Source: Rhizaria sp. SCN 62-66 (taxonomy: Eukaryota > Rhizaria, unplaced). From it: a stretch of 64,000 bases of DNA. A model generated the notes under the pieces. That model saw only the letters and a program-made list of their open reading frames with translations. It had not been told where the DNA came from and searched no databases. The position numbers were made by a program, and so were the translations under genes. Positions 41,273-53,700 of the stretch are shown here, piece by piece; the stretch's first letter is position 1, and each line of letters starts with the position of its first letter. The stretch is from assembly GCA_001724265.1 (NCBI GenBank), contig MEDY01000094.1:30552-94551 (forward strand), read 5' to 3'.

Positions 41273-42136
41273 AGGAAGGACGAAAGCAGCGCCACTGAAG
41301 TGAGTAGTCTAGTTGCGGGAAGAGAGGCTGTGGGAAAGGAAACAAGAGGTTGAAGGGCCAAAGCTATAATGGTTAAATGAAAAAGATCGTTTGATATTAG
41401 AAATAAGGCGCAGCTTCCTAAGGCACCCTTAAACAACACCTCTAAAACACCGCATAGGAATCGACAGAACGCGTTTGAAGGTCCTAACAGAGAGCTATAA
41501 AGGCACTAATTTGCATAAAATGAAATAAAGCGTTGAAACTCAATATATCATAATATCATCTCATTTGACGCTTGTAATAGAGCGCTGCGGTACGAAACGC
41601 AAAAGAGAACAAAGCCCGATTTTTTAGGTCCACCGTCGCATTTTATTTTTTTCGTGGTGGTGGTCGCTTCAACGGCCTCTCGGTCCAACCGTCGGAGTTG
41701 CGACTTTGGAAAAGCAAACTGGTGGCCATGTAAAACTTGTGAGGGCGTGAATTGTTGTGCAATAGTGTGTCTCTGATAGGTTTTGCACTTTAACTTTAAA
41801 GATCCTCTATTGGTGCTCGGGATGTGCATGGATCCGAAGGGTCTCAATTAGTGCCGTTAACTTGCTGACACAGACTCCCGAATCTCTTCCTCTAAGTGCC
41901 TTACAAACTCGCTGAAACGCGCCAAACCTTCAGGAAATGCCTGCAATGCATCGAAATAGCATTATTCTATTAACTCATTGTGCATTATGTGCGTGGCAAC
42001 GCTTTAATGCCTGCTATTTCTCTCTATAGTCGATCTGACCTGAGACAACTTTCCCTCACCACACTCCAATTCATCTGCTCATTTGCCCTCTAAACCTCTT
42101 TGACGACTCCCCTGTCTTTTTTGTCTCGTCTATAGA
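41273..42136. promoter_or_regulatory. Divergent spacer NMNAT-like/SERCA
   Basis: 864 bp between divergent starts. A pyrimidine-rich tract ending tctatag stands one base before the SERCA ATG and may be a 5' UTR splice acceptor. No other element recognised. Confidence 0.5.
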
Positions 42137-43060
42137 ATGGCATCGACCGCCTTCGCCCCCTGGGCCAAGGACTCGAAGTCCCTCTTTGCCGAGTTCGGCA
42201 CCCGTTCGCTGACGAACGGCCTCACTTCAGAGCAGGTGGCGGAGAACCGCGCTAAGTACGGCGCGAACGTCATCCCTGCTGGCAAGACCACCTCTATTTT
42301 CGCCCTCATCCTGGACCAGTTCAAGGACCACCTTGTGCTGATTCTGCTCGGTGCCGCTGTTGTGTCGTTCATCCTCGCGCTGTTCGAGGAGGGCGAGGAC
42401 CGCATCACGGCCTTCGTCGAGCCCGCTGTCATCCTTATCATTCTCGCCGCCAACGCCACCGTCGGCGTGGTCCAGGAAACCAACGCCGAGAAGGCCATCG
42501 AGAAGCTCAAGGAGTCCGAGGCCTCCGAGGCCGTTGTGATCCGCGACGGCAAGACCGTCACCGTCCACCCCTCCGACCTCGTGCCCGGCGACGTGATCGT
42601 GCTCAACGACGGCGACAAGGTCCCCGCCGACGCGCGCGTGCTGCAGCTCATCTCGGCCGTGCTCTACATCGACGAGGCGTCACTTACGGGCGAGGCCGAG
42701 GCCGTGCACAAGACCATCGACCCCATCCGCCAGACCGACATCTCCGTCCAGAAGAAGACCAACATGGTCTTCTCCGGCACTCTGGTTGTTCGCGGCAAGG
42801 CCATCGCCGTCGTGTGCACTACCGGCGCCTCGACCGAGCTCGGCGTGATCGCGTCTTCGCTCGAGGACAAGGACGACGACGACGACGAGGACGATAAGAC
42901 CCCGCTGCAGAAGAAGCTCGACCGGTTCGGCGAGCAGCTCTCCAAGGTCATCACCGTGCTCTGCATCCTCGTCTGGCTCATCAACATCGGCCACTTCACC
43001 GACCCCGTCCACGGCTCCGTCTTCCGCGGCGCCATCTACTACTTCAAGATCGCCGTCGCG

Positions 43061-43094
<34 letters not shown>

Positions 43095-45295
43095 CCGTTG
43101 TCACCACCTGCCTCGCGCTCGGCACCTTCAAGATGGCCAAGAACGGCGCCATCGTCCGCTCGCTGCCCTCGGTCGAGACGCTCGGCTGCACCACCGTGAT
43201 CTGCTCCGACAAGACGGGCACCATCACCACGAACAAGATGTCTGTGCAGCGCGTCGTCATCGTCACCGAGGCCGCCGTCGCCGCCGCCAAGCCTAAGACC
43301 ACCGCGAGCCGCAAGTCCTCTGCCAAGTCCGGCTCTGCCGTCGCCGCCAAGGGCTCCAAGAAGGACAGCGAGATCGTCGATGACCTCGAGATTCACGAGT
43401 ACGCCGTCACCGGCGACTCCTGGTCGCCCCTGGGCGAGGTCGTTGAGGCCGCCGACGACGACATCGAGCTCGTGTACCCGGGCGTCGACGTCCCTGCGCT
43501 TACCATCATGTCCAAGATCTCCACGCTGTGTAACGAGTCGAGCCTGACCCACGAGATCGACGCCGCGACCGGCGCCGACGTGTTCGGCAAAGCCGGCACG
43601 CCGACCGAGGCCGCACTGCTCGTCATGGCCGAGAAGATCGGCGTCCCCGACGAGAAGGCTATGGAGAAGCGCGCCGCGCTGTCCGCCAGCGACCGCATTG
43701 ACATGGCCAGCAAGTACTGGGCTAAGCTCTTCAAGCGCGTGACGCTGCTCGAGTTCGACCGCAACCGCAAGTCGATGTCGATGCTGATTGAGGACGTTAA
43801 GACCAAGAAGCAGTCGCTGCTCGTCAAGGGCGCGGCCGAGAAGGTCCTCGAGCGTTGCGACCACGTGCTTGTCGACGAGAACGTCGTGCCCATGACCCGC
43901 AAGCTCCGCTCCGCGCTCGAGGCGCACCTGGACGTGCTCAACGCTGACGGGCTCCGCTCACTCGCGCTGGCCTACCGTGAGGACGCCCCCAAGAACGCCG
44001 ACTACACCGACATGGACAAGTACGCCGAGTACGAGTCGAAGCTCGTGTTCGTGGGCATGGCCGCGATGATGGACCCCCCGCGCGCGCCCGTCAAGGCCGC
44101 GCTGGCCGAGTGCAAGCAGGCCGGCATCCGCGTCATGATGATCACCGGCGACAACATCCGCACTGCTGAGTCCATTTGCCGCCGCATCGGGCTCTTCGGC
44201 GAGGACGAGGACATCGAGGGCAAGGCCTACACCGGCGACGACCTCAACCGCATGACCCCCGCCCAGCTCTCCGAGACCGTCAAGACTGCCAAGCTGTACG
44301 CGCGTGTCGAGCCCCGCCACAAGCTGGCGATCGTCGAGGCACTCAAGAAGCAGGGCGAGATTGTCGCCATGACCGGCGACGGCGTTAACGACGCGCCCGC
44401 GCTCAAGCGTGCCGACATCGGCGTCGCCATGGGCTCCGGCACCTCTGTCGCCAAGGAGAGCTCCGAGATGATTCTGCAAGACGACAACTTCGCCACCATC
44501 GTCATGGCCGTCCAGGAGGGCCGCGCCATCTACGCCAACACCAAGCAGTTCATCCGCTACCTCGTCAGCTCCAACATCGGCGAGGTTGCCTGCATCTTCG
44601 GCACTGCCGCGCTCGGCATCCCCGACGCGCTCATTCCTGTCCAGCTGCTCTGGGTCAACCTCGTCACCGACGGCCTGCCGGCCACGGCGCTCGGCTTCAA
44701 CCCCGCGGACCCGGACGTGATGAAGAGCAAGCCCCGCGACAGCGAGGAGAACATCATCAACGCGTGGATGTTCTTCCGCTACCTCGTCATCGGCATCTAC
44801 GTCGGCGTCGCCACCATCGGCGGCTTCATCTGGTGGTACCTCTACTCCCAGACCGGCCCCAAGATCACCTTCTGGCAGCTCACCCACTTCCACGAGTGCG
44901 CCAAGTCCCCGGTCAACTTCCTCGGCGTCGACTGCGGCATCTTCTCCCACCCCGTGCCCTCGACCATCTCGCTCTCCATCCTCGTCCTCATCGAGATGTT
45001 CAATGCCTTTAACGCGCTGTCCGAGAACCAGTCGCTGCTCAAGGTGACCCCGCGCTCCAACCCCTGGGTGGTGGGCGCCGCCATGCTGTCTTTCTCGCTG
45101 CACCTCGTCATTGTCTACGTGCCCTTCTTCAACTCCATCTTCCGCATCGCGCCGCTCGGCAAGGCCGAGTGGTACGTCATCGCGGCCGCCTCGCTGCCCG
45201 TGTTTGTCGTCGACGAGATCCTCAAGCTCATCACGCGCATCTGGGGCCCCGGCAAGCCCTCGATCGATGTCACCCCCGCCCAGAAGAACAAGTAA
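42137..45295 (+). CDS. ATP2A: SERCA-type P2A Ca2+-transporting ATPase
   Basis: Single exon, 1052 aa (animal SERCA about 1000), stop TAA. It pumps Ca2+ from cytosol into the ER. The phosphorylation loop [14 protein letters not shown] has Asp358. [11 protein letters not shown] is the nucleotide-binding KGA block; [18 protein letters not shown] and [22 protein letters not shown] are the P-domain hinge. Ca2+ ligand helices are intact: [13 protein letters not shown] (M4), [11 protein letters not shown] (M5), [15 protein letters not shown] (M6) and [17 protein letters not shown] (M8). The N-terminus lacks a long regulatory extension, and the M5/M6 sequence is SERCA-like, not PMCA or SPCA. Oddities: the actuator motif reads [10 protein letters not shown] (TGEA, not TGES), and an acidic Asp/Glu run occurs in the A-domain-M3 linker near residue 250. 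An extra Ala/Lys/Ser loop follows the phosphorylation site. Confidence 0.97.
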
Positions 45296-46004
45296 GTAAT
45301 AATATTAATAAGCGGGATATATCCTATGTAACACTCGCTCTTGTCGGTGCAGCAGTCATGTGTGGCTGCTGAGTCGCTCTTGTTATTATGGGGGGCATTT
45401 GGGAGCTCAACAGTTGCGCTGTGTGCTTGTTTAGGCGCGGCGCAGCGAGCTTGCAAACGCTTCAGCGCAGCTTCGTGCTTACACGTATTGCGGGAAGCTG
45501 ACAACATATGTATTGATTCATTAAATCGTCTCGTAGGCGTGTGTAACGCCGAGAGCTGAGCAATACTATTATTTTAATAAAAAACATATTTCTTTCAACC
45601 TGTATTCTACCTCCGACAACGTGCTTTTCACTGCACTTGAGCTCAGCTTTTTTGGACTGCACACACCACGAACTGGTTTTCTCGCGCCCACCTCGAGCCT
45701 CGAGCGAGGTTCCAACTCGAGATGGCGCGCAAAACTTTGATAATGTATTAAATCGTCTTAGCAGCTTTCTTAGGCGGAAATAAGTGTGTGTATAGCTAGA
45801 TATTTTGGTTTTATTTAAATATGTTAACGTTGTTTCTTATCCAGACGTCGTTCTTTCTGCTTGCTATCCACTTTTAGAAAGCCGTCTTCACACCCACCCT
45901 CAGGTTGCACACTTAGAATATCCAACAGCACGTTCTCCAACTTCCCGTGCTCGGATCCTTGTATAACTTCCCAGCCCGGTAGAAACACTTCTTTCCCGGT
46001 AAAT
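45296..46004. other. Tandem spacer SERCA/cyclin-E-like
   Basis: 709 bp with the SERCA 3' UTR (poly(A) candidate at 45576) and the promoter of the cyclin-E-like gene. No other coding sequence recognised. Confidence 0.6.
45576..45581 (+). terminator. Candidate poly(A) signal AATAAA for SERCA
   Basis: AATAAA about 280 nt downstream of the SERCA stop, in an AT-rich stretch before the next gene. Confidence 0.4.
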
Positions 46005-49000
46005 ATGTCTCAGCCCATTCGCAACGGTATGTTTTCACCCTATTTTCACAGTGATTTCGTTTTGGCGCCCACCAAACAATGTCCACGTCAACTCGCTTCT
46101 CACCTCAATCTCACCACAATCCTATGTTTTCCTTGTTGCACCAACAGACTCCGCCCGCGTCTACGGCCCTTCTGAGCCTGCCCCGTCGGTTTCGTCTGCG
46201 CGTCCCGCGATTGACGCCTCCAACTCATCCTCGGACTCCCTCAAGGTGGCCGTCTTCGACGCCACCGACCCTGCTTTCGGCCTTTCCGCCGCTGCGGCCG
46301 CCGCCATGCGTGCCTCCGGCCGCCGCCGCGTCACCGCCGAGCCCCTTTCCGCCGCTCCCTTGGTGTCTGTTCCCGCGCCTGTGGACGACGCTGTTGACGC
46401 CCCCCACGCCACCAAGCGCTCGCGCCTCGCCTCAGCTGCCGCGACCTCGGCCGCGTCGCACGCCTCGGCCTCCGCAGCGGCCGCCAGCGGTGACAGTAGC
46501 AGCAGCGTTCCGCTCGAGTACCGCGACATTCTCTCGCAGCAGTCCGTCGCCGAATCCACCGCCCCCGCGCTCGCCGACGCCGCCAACGCCTCTGGCGCCG
46601 CGGCGGCAGCGGCGGCGACGACGGCCCCCGTCTCCGCCGCCGCCTCCCGCTCCCGCCACGGCCACGGTGACAGCGACGACAGCGAGGACGACGATGACGA
46701 GGAGGACGCGGTGCGGTACAGCGCGGATGACGCGCAGATCCGCACGGCGGCGTCGGCCGCGCTGCCCGCGCACTTCGGGCTCTCGGCGCTGCACACCGTC
46801 AGCAAGGAACTCTCCACCCTCAGCATCGACGACCACACGTTCACCCAGGCGCGCGCCGCCTTCGCGCGCCAGCAGCAGCAGCAGATCCAGCAACAGCAGC
46901 CCATGATGCCTTCGCCCGCCCCCGCGACCACCACTGTCTCTGTCTCAGTCTCAGTCTCTGTCGCTGCCAACAAAGCCGACGCCGAGGTCGCAGTCCCTTC
47001 GATCCTGGCCAGCTCCATGACCGACTCCGCCCCGGCCGTGGCCGACGCGGAGGCGACTGTGGCGCTGCCGCCGATCGCACACCCGCAGCTGCCCGTCGGC
47101 ATGAAGACGCCCGCGCGCGCGTCGGGCGCGCTGCTCTCGAGCTACTACTCGGACCGCGACCTCCGCGCGGACTTCTCCAGCCTCCACAACGCCAGCAACA
47201 ACAACAGCAATAGCGGCAACGCCAGCACGAGTAGCTTTGCGGTGGCGTTTGCCGCCCGCTCCGCCGCGCTGGCCGCCGCGCCCGCGGACGCCGTGGCCGA
47301 GTGCGACCTCTCGGCTCCCGCGCGCGAGCACGGCCGCGCCTTCCGCGCTTGGGTCGCGCTCTTCGCCGACGCGGCCGCCAACCCGCTGGCCACCTTCGCC
47401 CTCGCCAAGGAGTCCGCAGACGCCGTCGCGCTTGCCGAGGCCTGGGGCGCGGCCCGCAACAACAACAGTGAGTCCCTCTCTAGCACTGCGGTTGTGGGCG
47501 CGAACGCGGCGCCGCTGGTGGGTCTGATGCAGGGCATCGCGCAGCGCGTGGTGGTGTCGCTGGCGCGCGACCAGCGGGTCCGCGCGACACTGCTGCAAGA
47601 CGCCACGGCCGTGCCTACGCTCATGAGCTACCTCAAGGCCGTCGCGCGCGGCGACGTCACCGCTGCGGCCCACGGTCACTCGCCGCAGCAGCAGCAGCAG
47701 CAGCAGCAGCAGGCGATGTACGTGTCGCCGATGCCGCTGCACAGCGGCAGCCCCCACGCGTCTCTCACTGCCCACGGCCACGGCACTGGCCCCGCTCACG
47801 GTCACGGGCCTGTGGTGCCGAGCTCGGCCTCGCGCAAGCGCCGCCTCTCCATCGGCCTCAGCCACAGCCAGTCGCAGACTCAGTCCCAGACTCTTTCACA
47901 ATCGCACTCCCAGACGCTGAGCCAGGGCGCCAGCGGCTCCGTCGCCGGCACGCCCGTCGCGGGCTCGCGCAACACCGCCAATGAAACCGCAGCTGCGGGG
48001 ACCGTGGGCGCTCTGAACGCGCGCAACGTGACGCTGGTGCCGCAGCTGGCCGCCGCGGCGCTGTGGAACGTGGCGCCCGCGGGCAACGCGGCGCAGGGCC
48101 ACGCGATCCTGCCGCTGTCTGCGATGCAGGCGCTGGACGGGAACCTGGGGTACGACATCACGGCCAGCGAGCAGCGCCGCGGCGAGGCGCCCTTGCTCGC
48201 GTGCCTCATGCTCGACGAGAACGGCCGCGGCTCCCTCGATCAGGTACGTGGCAACACAAATCACAACATATAAAAGTAATCACTGCTTTGCTTTCTTTTT
48301 CTTGCTTTCTATTTCTTCATTCTTTCTTAATCGCTTACATGTCTCTTATGTTTTTTTATTTTTCTCATCTTAGGTTGACGCGATGCTGCTGCGCGAGCGC
48401 AACTACTCTGTCGAGGGCGACTACCTGGTGCACACCGACGGCATCACGCCGCGCATGCGCGCGATCCTGATCGACTGGCTGGCCGAGCTGGCGCACGAGT
48501 ACCTCATTGGCCGCGAGGCCTTCCACCTCGCCGTGGCCAACTTCGACCGCTTCGTGGACCTGGCCGGCCGCGCCGCGTGGTACCGCCAGCACTGCGCCGC
48601 GCTGCTCGCGGCGGGCCACGCGCCCACCGACCTGCCCGCGCCGCCCGTGCCCTTCTGCGACCGCTCGTTTCTGGTGTCGGTTGACGAGGTGCCCACAGTC
48701 ACGCGCGCGAACCTGCAGCTGGTGGGCATCTGCTGTCTGGCCATCACGGCCAAGGTCGACGAGATCTACCCGCCCAGCGTCGTCGACCTGGTTGCCGCGA
48801 CCGACAACGCCTTCACGCGCGCGCAGATCCTCGTCATGGAGTCGAGCATCCTGCGCACGCTGCAATGGTCCATCCACCCGCCGACCGTCTTCGCCTACGT
48901 GCGCCTCTACCTCCGCGCGCTCATCTCCTCCGCCGCGGCCGCCGCCCCATCTGTGCCGGCCCACGTGGCCGCCCGCGCGCGCCGCGCCGCCGCCCGCCGC

Positions 49001-49954
49001 CGCCGCACCGCCGCGCGCGCCGCCGAGACGGCCGAGGACGCGACACGCCTGGCACAGGCCGCCGCCGAGGCCTCTGCCGCGGATGCCGCCGCGCGCGCCG
49101 AGGCCCGCGCGGCCGCCGAGGGCATGTCGCGCGCCGCCGCCGCGGGCCGCGAGGTCGAATTCGACGACGCGTGCTTTGCGAGCGACGCCGCCGACGACGA
49201 CTTCGACATCGTGAGCTCGGGCGCGGGCCCCGCGGCGGCCGCTCTCGACGCCGCCGTGCGCCGGCAGAACGCCATTGCGGCCGACGCCGCGGCCCGAGCC
49301 CGCGCGCGCGCCGCCGCGGCCGAGCTGGACGCCGCTGAGGCCGCGCGCGACGTCGCCGAGGACCGCGAGGACGCGGTGGCCGCGGTCGACTTCCCCCAGT
49401 ATTTGCTCTCCACCGTCGCGCCCGAGTGCGCGCTCCCCTCTGCACCGTCTACACACAACGGCAACGGCAACAGCAACGGTGAGAGCGACAGCGCCGCTGC
49501 GAACGCGACTGTGAACGTGAGAGTGAGCGCGCGCGCGGCACCGTTCCTGAGCGCGCACCGCTTCTCGCGCCTCATGGAGCTGCTCGACGTCGCGATCCTC
49601 GACTCCGAACACGTGCTGCTGCCCGCCTCGGCCATCTCGGCCGCCGCCGTCGCGCTCGTGTACCCCGAGGCGCGCCGCGTCATCCCCAACGTCTTCGATC
49701 GCGCTTCGCTGGCGCCGGCGCTCATCTACATTGCGCGCTTCGCGCACCTGCCCTTCCTGGGCGCCGGGCTGCCCGCGCTGCCCTTCTACAACCTGCGCTT
49801 CAGCGACGACGAGCGCCACACGCGTCAGTCGCACCACTCGGGCGCACTTGCAGTCGCCGAGGCCGCCGTCAGCCAGGAGATGTCTTTCAGCGCCGCGCTC
49901 ACCCCCGCCATGGCCGCCGAGTGGAACGCCGTCTGGGGGCCCAGCATCGAGTAA
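46005..49954 (+). CDS. Cyclin E-like protein with large insertions
   Basis: Three exons: 46005-46026 (22 nt), 46148-48243 and 48374-49954; introns 121 nt (GTATGTTT...CAACAG, phase 1) and 130 nt (GTACGTGG...CTTAG, phase 0). Product 1232 aa, stop TAA. The first ~690 residues are low-complexity: Ala/Ser, an acidic run, poly-Gln near 47685-47712, and a Ser-Gln repeat near 47866-47925. The first cyclin fold begins ARNYSVEG-like and includes TPRMRAILIDWLAELAHEY (from residue ~732), NLQLVGICCLAITAKVDEIYPP and TDNAFTRAQILVMESS, ending LRTLQWSIHPPTVFAYV. The TD-x-A and LxWxxxPxT pattern is closest to cyclin E. A ~40-residue insertion interrupts the fold after FDRFVDL. About 170 Ala/Arg/acidic residues separate it from a second fold with RFSRLMELLDVAILDSEH and SAISAAAVALVY. 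It probably activates a CDK at G1/S; the subtype is inferred. Confidence 0.85.
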
Positions 49955-50954
49955 GGGAAATGCTACAGAAGCTGAAGAATCAACCCTTGCATCACCGTGA
50001 GACTTTACAACAGTTATATAGCCAGCTCTGACATAAGAAAAGAAAAAGCATCTAAATTATTTGTTCTGTTCCTCAATGTTTAACCCCCAACTAGGTTATT
50101 TATCGAATCCGCTCCCAAGCGTATGAATCCTACTGCTGCCGACTTCAAGTACTTATCTGTGCATATCTTACAAAGACAAAACATACGGCAGCAGACTTTC
50201 TTTTCAATACAATCCAAACTTAAATTCTTAAATCATGCAGTAACTATAAACAACGACATGGATCGAAGAACTAAAGAACTGCTATAAAAAGGAATCAAAG
50301 ACAAAGTCTATGTATGGGTCTGACAACGATGTACGGACATATGTAACGCACACACACGAAAAAGCAAGAGCAAGGCTCAACACAGTGCTGTTGCTGTTAC
50401 TCTGTAGTGGTCGTACTATTATATGAAAAACTTGCAACTGATGGAGATAGAAGGTCCATTGTTGTGTGCACGTACGTCGTAGGAACTGTGTGTCCTTGTT
50501 GTTGGTTGTTCATCATTCACTCACTTAAAGAAATGCTGAGAACATCATGATGTTAATGATATGAATTAATACAGACTAAAAGGAAAAAAAATCTCCGTAA
50601 ACAAACAATACACAAAAACAGTACAAATTCAATTGGAATATATAGTTGTGTAACAAAGCACGCAGACGGCCAACACAACGCTGGCCAATCTGTGGCCTCA
50701 GTCTCTCAATAGGCACCATGGTCAAATAAAGAGGCCTCTCGCCGCCGCCAGCTGCGTCACTGGCGTGTTGTCGCAATCTCGATGTGAGCGTTGTCGACCG
50801 CACGCAGTTGCCCACAGGAAGTCGTCTGGCGCGCGGGCCTCTGCCATTGATTGATGGTCCCTGGCTACGAACAAGTCACTTCACAGAGAGTAGTCCGATG
50901 CGGGTCTCTACCATTGACTGATGGTCCGTGGCCATTGCGTAACGTCGAAACACC
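49955..50954. other. Convergent 3' spacer cyclin-E-like/PP4
   Basis: 1 kb, AT-rich on its left side, ending in the tandem duplication of the PP4 3' end described separately. No other gene recognised. Confidence 0.6.
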
Positions 50955-50985
50955 TCACAAGAAGTAGTCAGGCGCGGGCCGCTTG
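50812..50985. repeat. Degenerate tandem repeat spanning the PP4 C-terminus and 3' flank
   Basis: Two full copies and one partial copy of a 67-74 bp unit. The shared block ccattgaYtgatggtccStgg occurs at 50844 and 50911, 67 bp apart. The block gcggg preceded by the tail codons occurs at 50833, 50900 and, inside the PP4 coding end, 50974. On the minus strand the gene copy ends PAPDYFL-stop, the second copy reads PASDYSL-stop in the aligned frame, and the third reads APDDFL without a stop. Confidence 0.85.
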
Positions 50986-51911
50986 GCGGGCACGCCGCGG
51001 ACGTCCTGCGGCGCGGCGGCGAAGGTCTTGAACTCGGCGCCCAGGTCCTGGTCGAACTCGAGGATGGCGGCGATGTTGTCGCAGCGGTAGCAGTAGTTAG
51101 GCGCGGACCACACGGTGACGAGCTTCTGGTCAAACATGTACTTGTACCCGTCCATCATGAGCTGGTGCGCACGCGCGATGAGCTCGAGCCCGTTTGTGTG
51201 GAGGAACTTGTCCACGGGCCCCTTGGAGAAGAGGAAGCCCGCGCCGCGCGGCGAGAGCCCGAAGTCTTCGTCCAGCTCGTCGGGGTCGGACCACAGCAAG
51301 TCGCACATGGGCCCGTCGTGCGGGACCTCCTGCTTGCGGTCCAGCAGACGGATCTCGTCGAGCGTGGTGATGGTCGGTGAGAGCCCGCCGTGGACGCAGA
51401 AGACCTTGTTCTCCACCAGCGCCGACAGCGCCAGGTAGTCGAAGATCTCGGTGCAGTAGCGCCACACGTTGACGGAGCCATACTTGCGCAGGCACTCGTC
51501 GTAGAAGCCGTAGACCTGGGTGATCTGGCGCGACTCGTGGTTGCCGCGAATGAGCGTCATGCGGTCGGGGTAGCGGACCTTAAGCGCAAGAAGGAGCAGA
51601 AACGTCTCCACTGAGTAGTACCCGCGGTCCACGAAGTCGCCCAGGAAGAGGTAGTTGGTGTCGGGGCACTCGCCGCCCTGATCGAAGAGCTCGCGCAGGT
51701 CGTAGAACTGGCCGTGGATGTCGCCGCAGATCGTCACGGGCGCGTCCACGCGCTGCACGTTCGACTCCTCGATCAGGATCTCCATCGCTTTCTGGCACAG
51801 CGCGCGCACCTCGGCCTCGGAGATGGTTTCGCAGCGCTTGAGCTGCGCGATCTGCCGATCCAAGTCGGAGATCGACAGCGCAGACGCCGATGACGACGGG
51901 TGGGGAGGCAT
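50955..51911 (-). CDS. PPP4C: Protein phosphatase 4 catalytic subunit
   Basis: Single exon, 318 aa, stop TGA. Ser/Thr phosphatase with all metal and catalytic blocks: [70 protein letters not shown] and RAHQL, then [24 protein letters not shown] at the start and the [19 protein letters not shown] run are distinctive for PP4 versus PP2A and PP6. The C-terminus is the conserved DYFL, whose Leu is carboxymethylated in the family. It acts with R2/R3 regulatory subunits in DNA damage response and centrosome function. I chose ATG 51911, which adds about 15 residues to the usual start; the frame upstream opens only from TTG. The 3' end is part of a tandem duplication. Confidence 0.97.
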   Translation of the reverse strand: MPPHPSSSASALSISDLDRQIAQLKRCETISEAEVRALCQKAMEILIEESNVQRVDAPVTICGDIHGQFYDLRELFDQGGECPDTNYLFLGDFVDRGYYSVETFLLLLALKVRYPDRMTLIRGNHESRQITQVYGFYDECLRKYGSVNVWRYCTEIFDYLALSALVENKVFCVHGGLSPTITTLDEIRLLDRKQEVPHDGPMCDLLWSDPDELDEDFGLSPRGAGFLFSKGPVDKFLHTNGLELIARAHQLMMDGYKYMFDQKLVTVWSAPNYCYRCDNIAAILEFDQDLGAEFKTFAAAPQDVRGVPAKRPAPDYFL

Positions 51912-53700
51912 CGTGTGTGCGTGTGAGGGGGGGGGGTGTTGTTGTGACAAACGTTGTTGCCGTTACTGTCGTTGCTGCTGTTCAGGGTCTGTGGACGACG
52001 TCGTCAGAGAGCACGAGCGAAGCAAGAGCTTGGATGTGAGACGCGTGAGACGCGACGCGACACGGCGACGCTGGGGAGACTCGGAGGCGGGTGCGGGGCT
52101 GGGGGCGGTTGCACAGCGGAGTAACGCACGGTGCAAACGGGAAGCGGGCAGGGACGGGACTGGCAGCGCTGGGAGAACGGCGCGCGGGGCACAGGAGCGA
52201 GAAGTTCCTCGTGGTGTTCAGATTAGGATGTTTACGAAGACTTGCTATGCTCGGAGTCGCTGGGCGCCAGGGAACGGGGAGCTAAGAGTCTATGCGCGGG
52301 GGGATAGGTATGAAACAAAATCGGGTACGCGAACGGAAGATGCAAAAGATGAGATAAGGCAGAACAAGAGTGCTACTGATGGATAGCGCAAAGGATAGGA
52401 CAAATCGGACTATCTTGTGTGGGAGGGAATTTAAGCGCGACATGAACCATCTTCCAACGTCAGTCAGATTGAAACAACGCATATGTAAAACAAAGAAGGC
52501 TTTTCTATAACATATTGAAATTACAGGACAACAAGATTCGACTACCAGTCCTAAAACGTGATTTGAAGGGGGCAATTTCTGCGAGTTGGACCGAGCGAGA
52601 GCGCGAGCTCGACTTGGTCGGTCGGTGACCGTGGGCAGCTGGGCGATCTAGCCACAAAAAGATTTCGGAATTACGCGGCACAGGAAACGACTAGGAAAAC
52701 GTTATTTATTCGGCTTAAAAATTATACTAACCGAAATTCGCAATGTTTCTCTGTAACAACACTTTATTAACATTTTGAAATCGATGAAATGTAATGCAGA
52801 AATCGAAATGCCTTTGAAGCGCTCGGCTGGACCTGAATTGCGAGACGGCAAGATCAAGCGCAATCTGACTTCAGAAGCGATAATAAAACAAAAGAGAATG
52901 CATAGCAGTACGTTTTCATCTTGATGCAGTTAGCAATTGCAACCCACAGCGTGTGGGGGACTCTATGCGGGTCTTTTGTGTTACGCGGAATACCGGATCA
53001 ATCAGCCGGCCACGGTCACCACACTGACCGGTCCGCAAAGTTAGGTCGCCTTCTGCCAGGGCCGGGCGAGTTAATGGGATCAAAATATAGCGTTGTGTGA
53101 TTGATATGTGTGCAGTTTGAGGAATGATACCTGTGTGCCGGGTCCGTAAGTATGGACCTGTTCGTGCCTGCGTGCACCTGAGCGAACTCTGGAGCAGGAA
53201 CTGAGCTGGCGCAGGATGGAGAGGTCACACCACCCAGCACGCCTAACTGCTCGCAGGCGACGAGATATGCCCACGTGCGCGCGCTGTAAATGCATCTTGA
53301 GGGATATTCGAGAGGCCTGGGCGATGTGAGCTCTGCAGCGGACGTCTTGGCGGGATCCCTGACCCTTAGGCCGCAGGACAACCGCCTTAGAAGGGATTCA
53401 GATCTTGTTAATCCGCTCCTCATCGGCTACCGACACTCTCAGTTCGCACCGAATCGGGACGAAGTTGCGACCGCGAATTCCTCTGCGCTGGAGCGGTCAG
53501 TACAGCTCCGCGTAGGAGAAGAATGTTGTCGAATAATTCTGCTTCATCCATTTTTAAATTCTGTCCCGCATCTCGATGCACATGTCGCGCTGCGGTGTGT
53601 TTGCTTTGTGCTCCGAGGAGCTCGAGAGATTGCTCCGTCGGATAACCTTATCTCACCTGTTCATCATCTTTCTGCTGCCCCTTATAGACGACTTCCAACG
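51912..53700. promoter_or_regulatory. 1.8-kb divergent spacer PP4/ELAV-like
   Basis: Holds both promoters and 5' UTRs. A G-run (ggggggggg near 51927-51937) is close to the PP4 start. 52000-52170 is GC-rich; 52400-52930 is AT-rich. Open frames on both strands in 53000-53650 have no family resemblance. Confidence 0.5.

Noticed and set aside
51912-51950. Thirteen extra residues at the start of PP4
   Set aside because: The extension begins at TTG and is encoded by a CA/G-run repeat; ATG 51911 is the better start.
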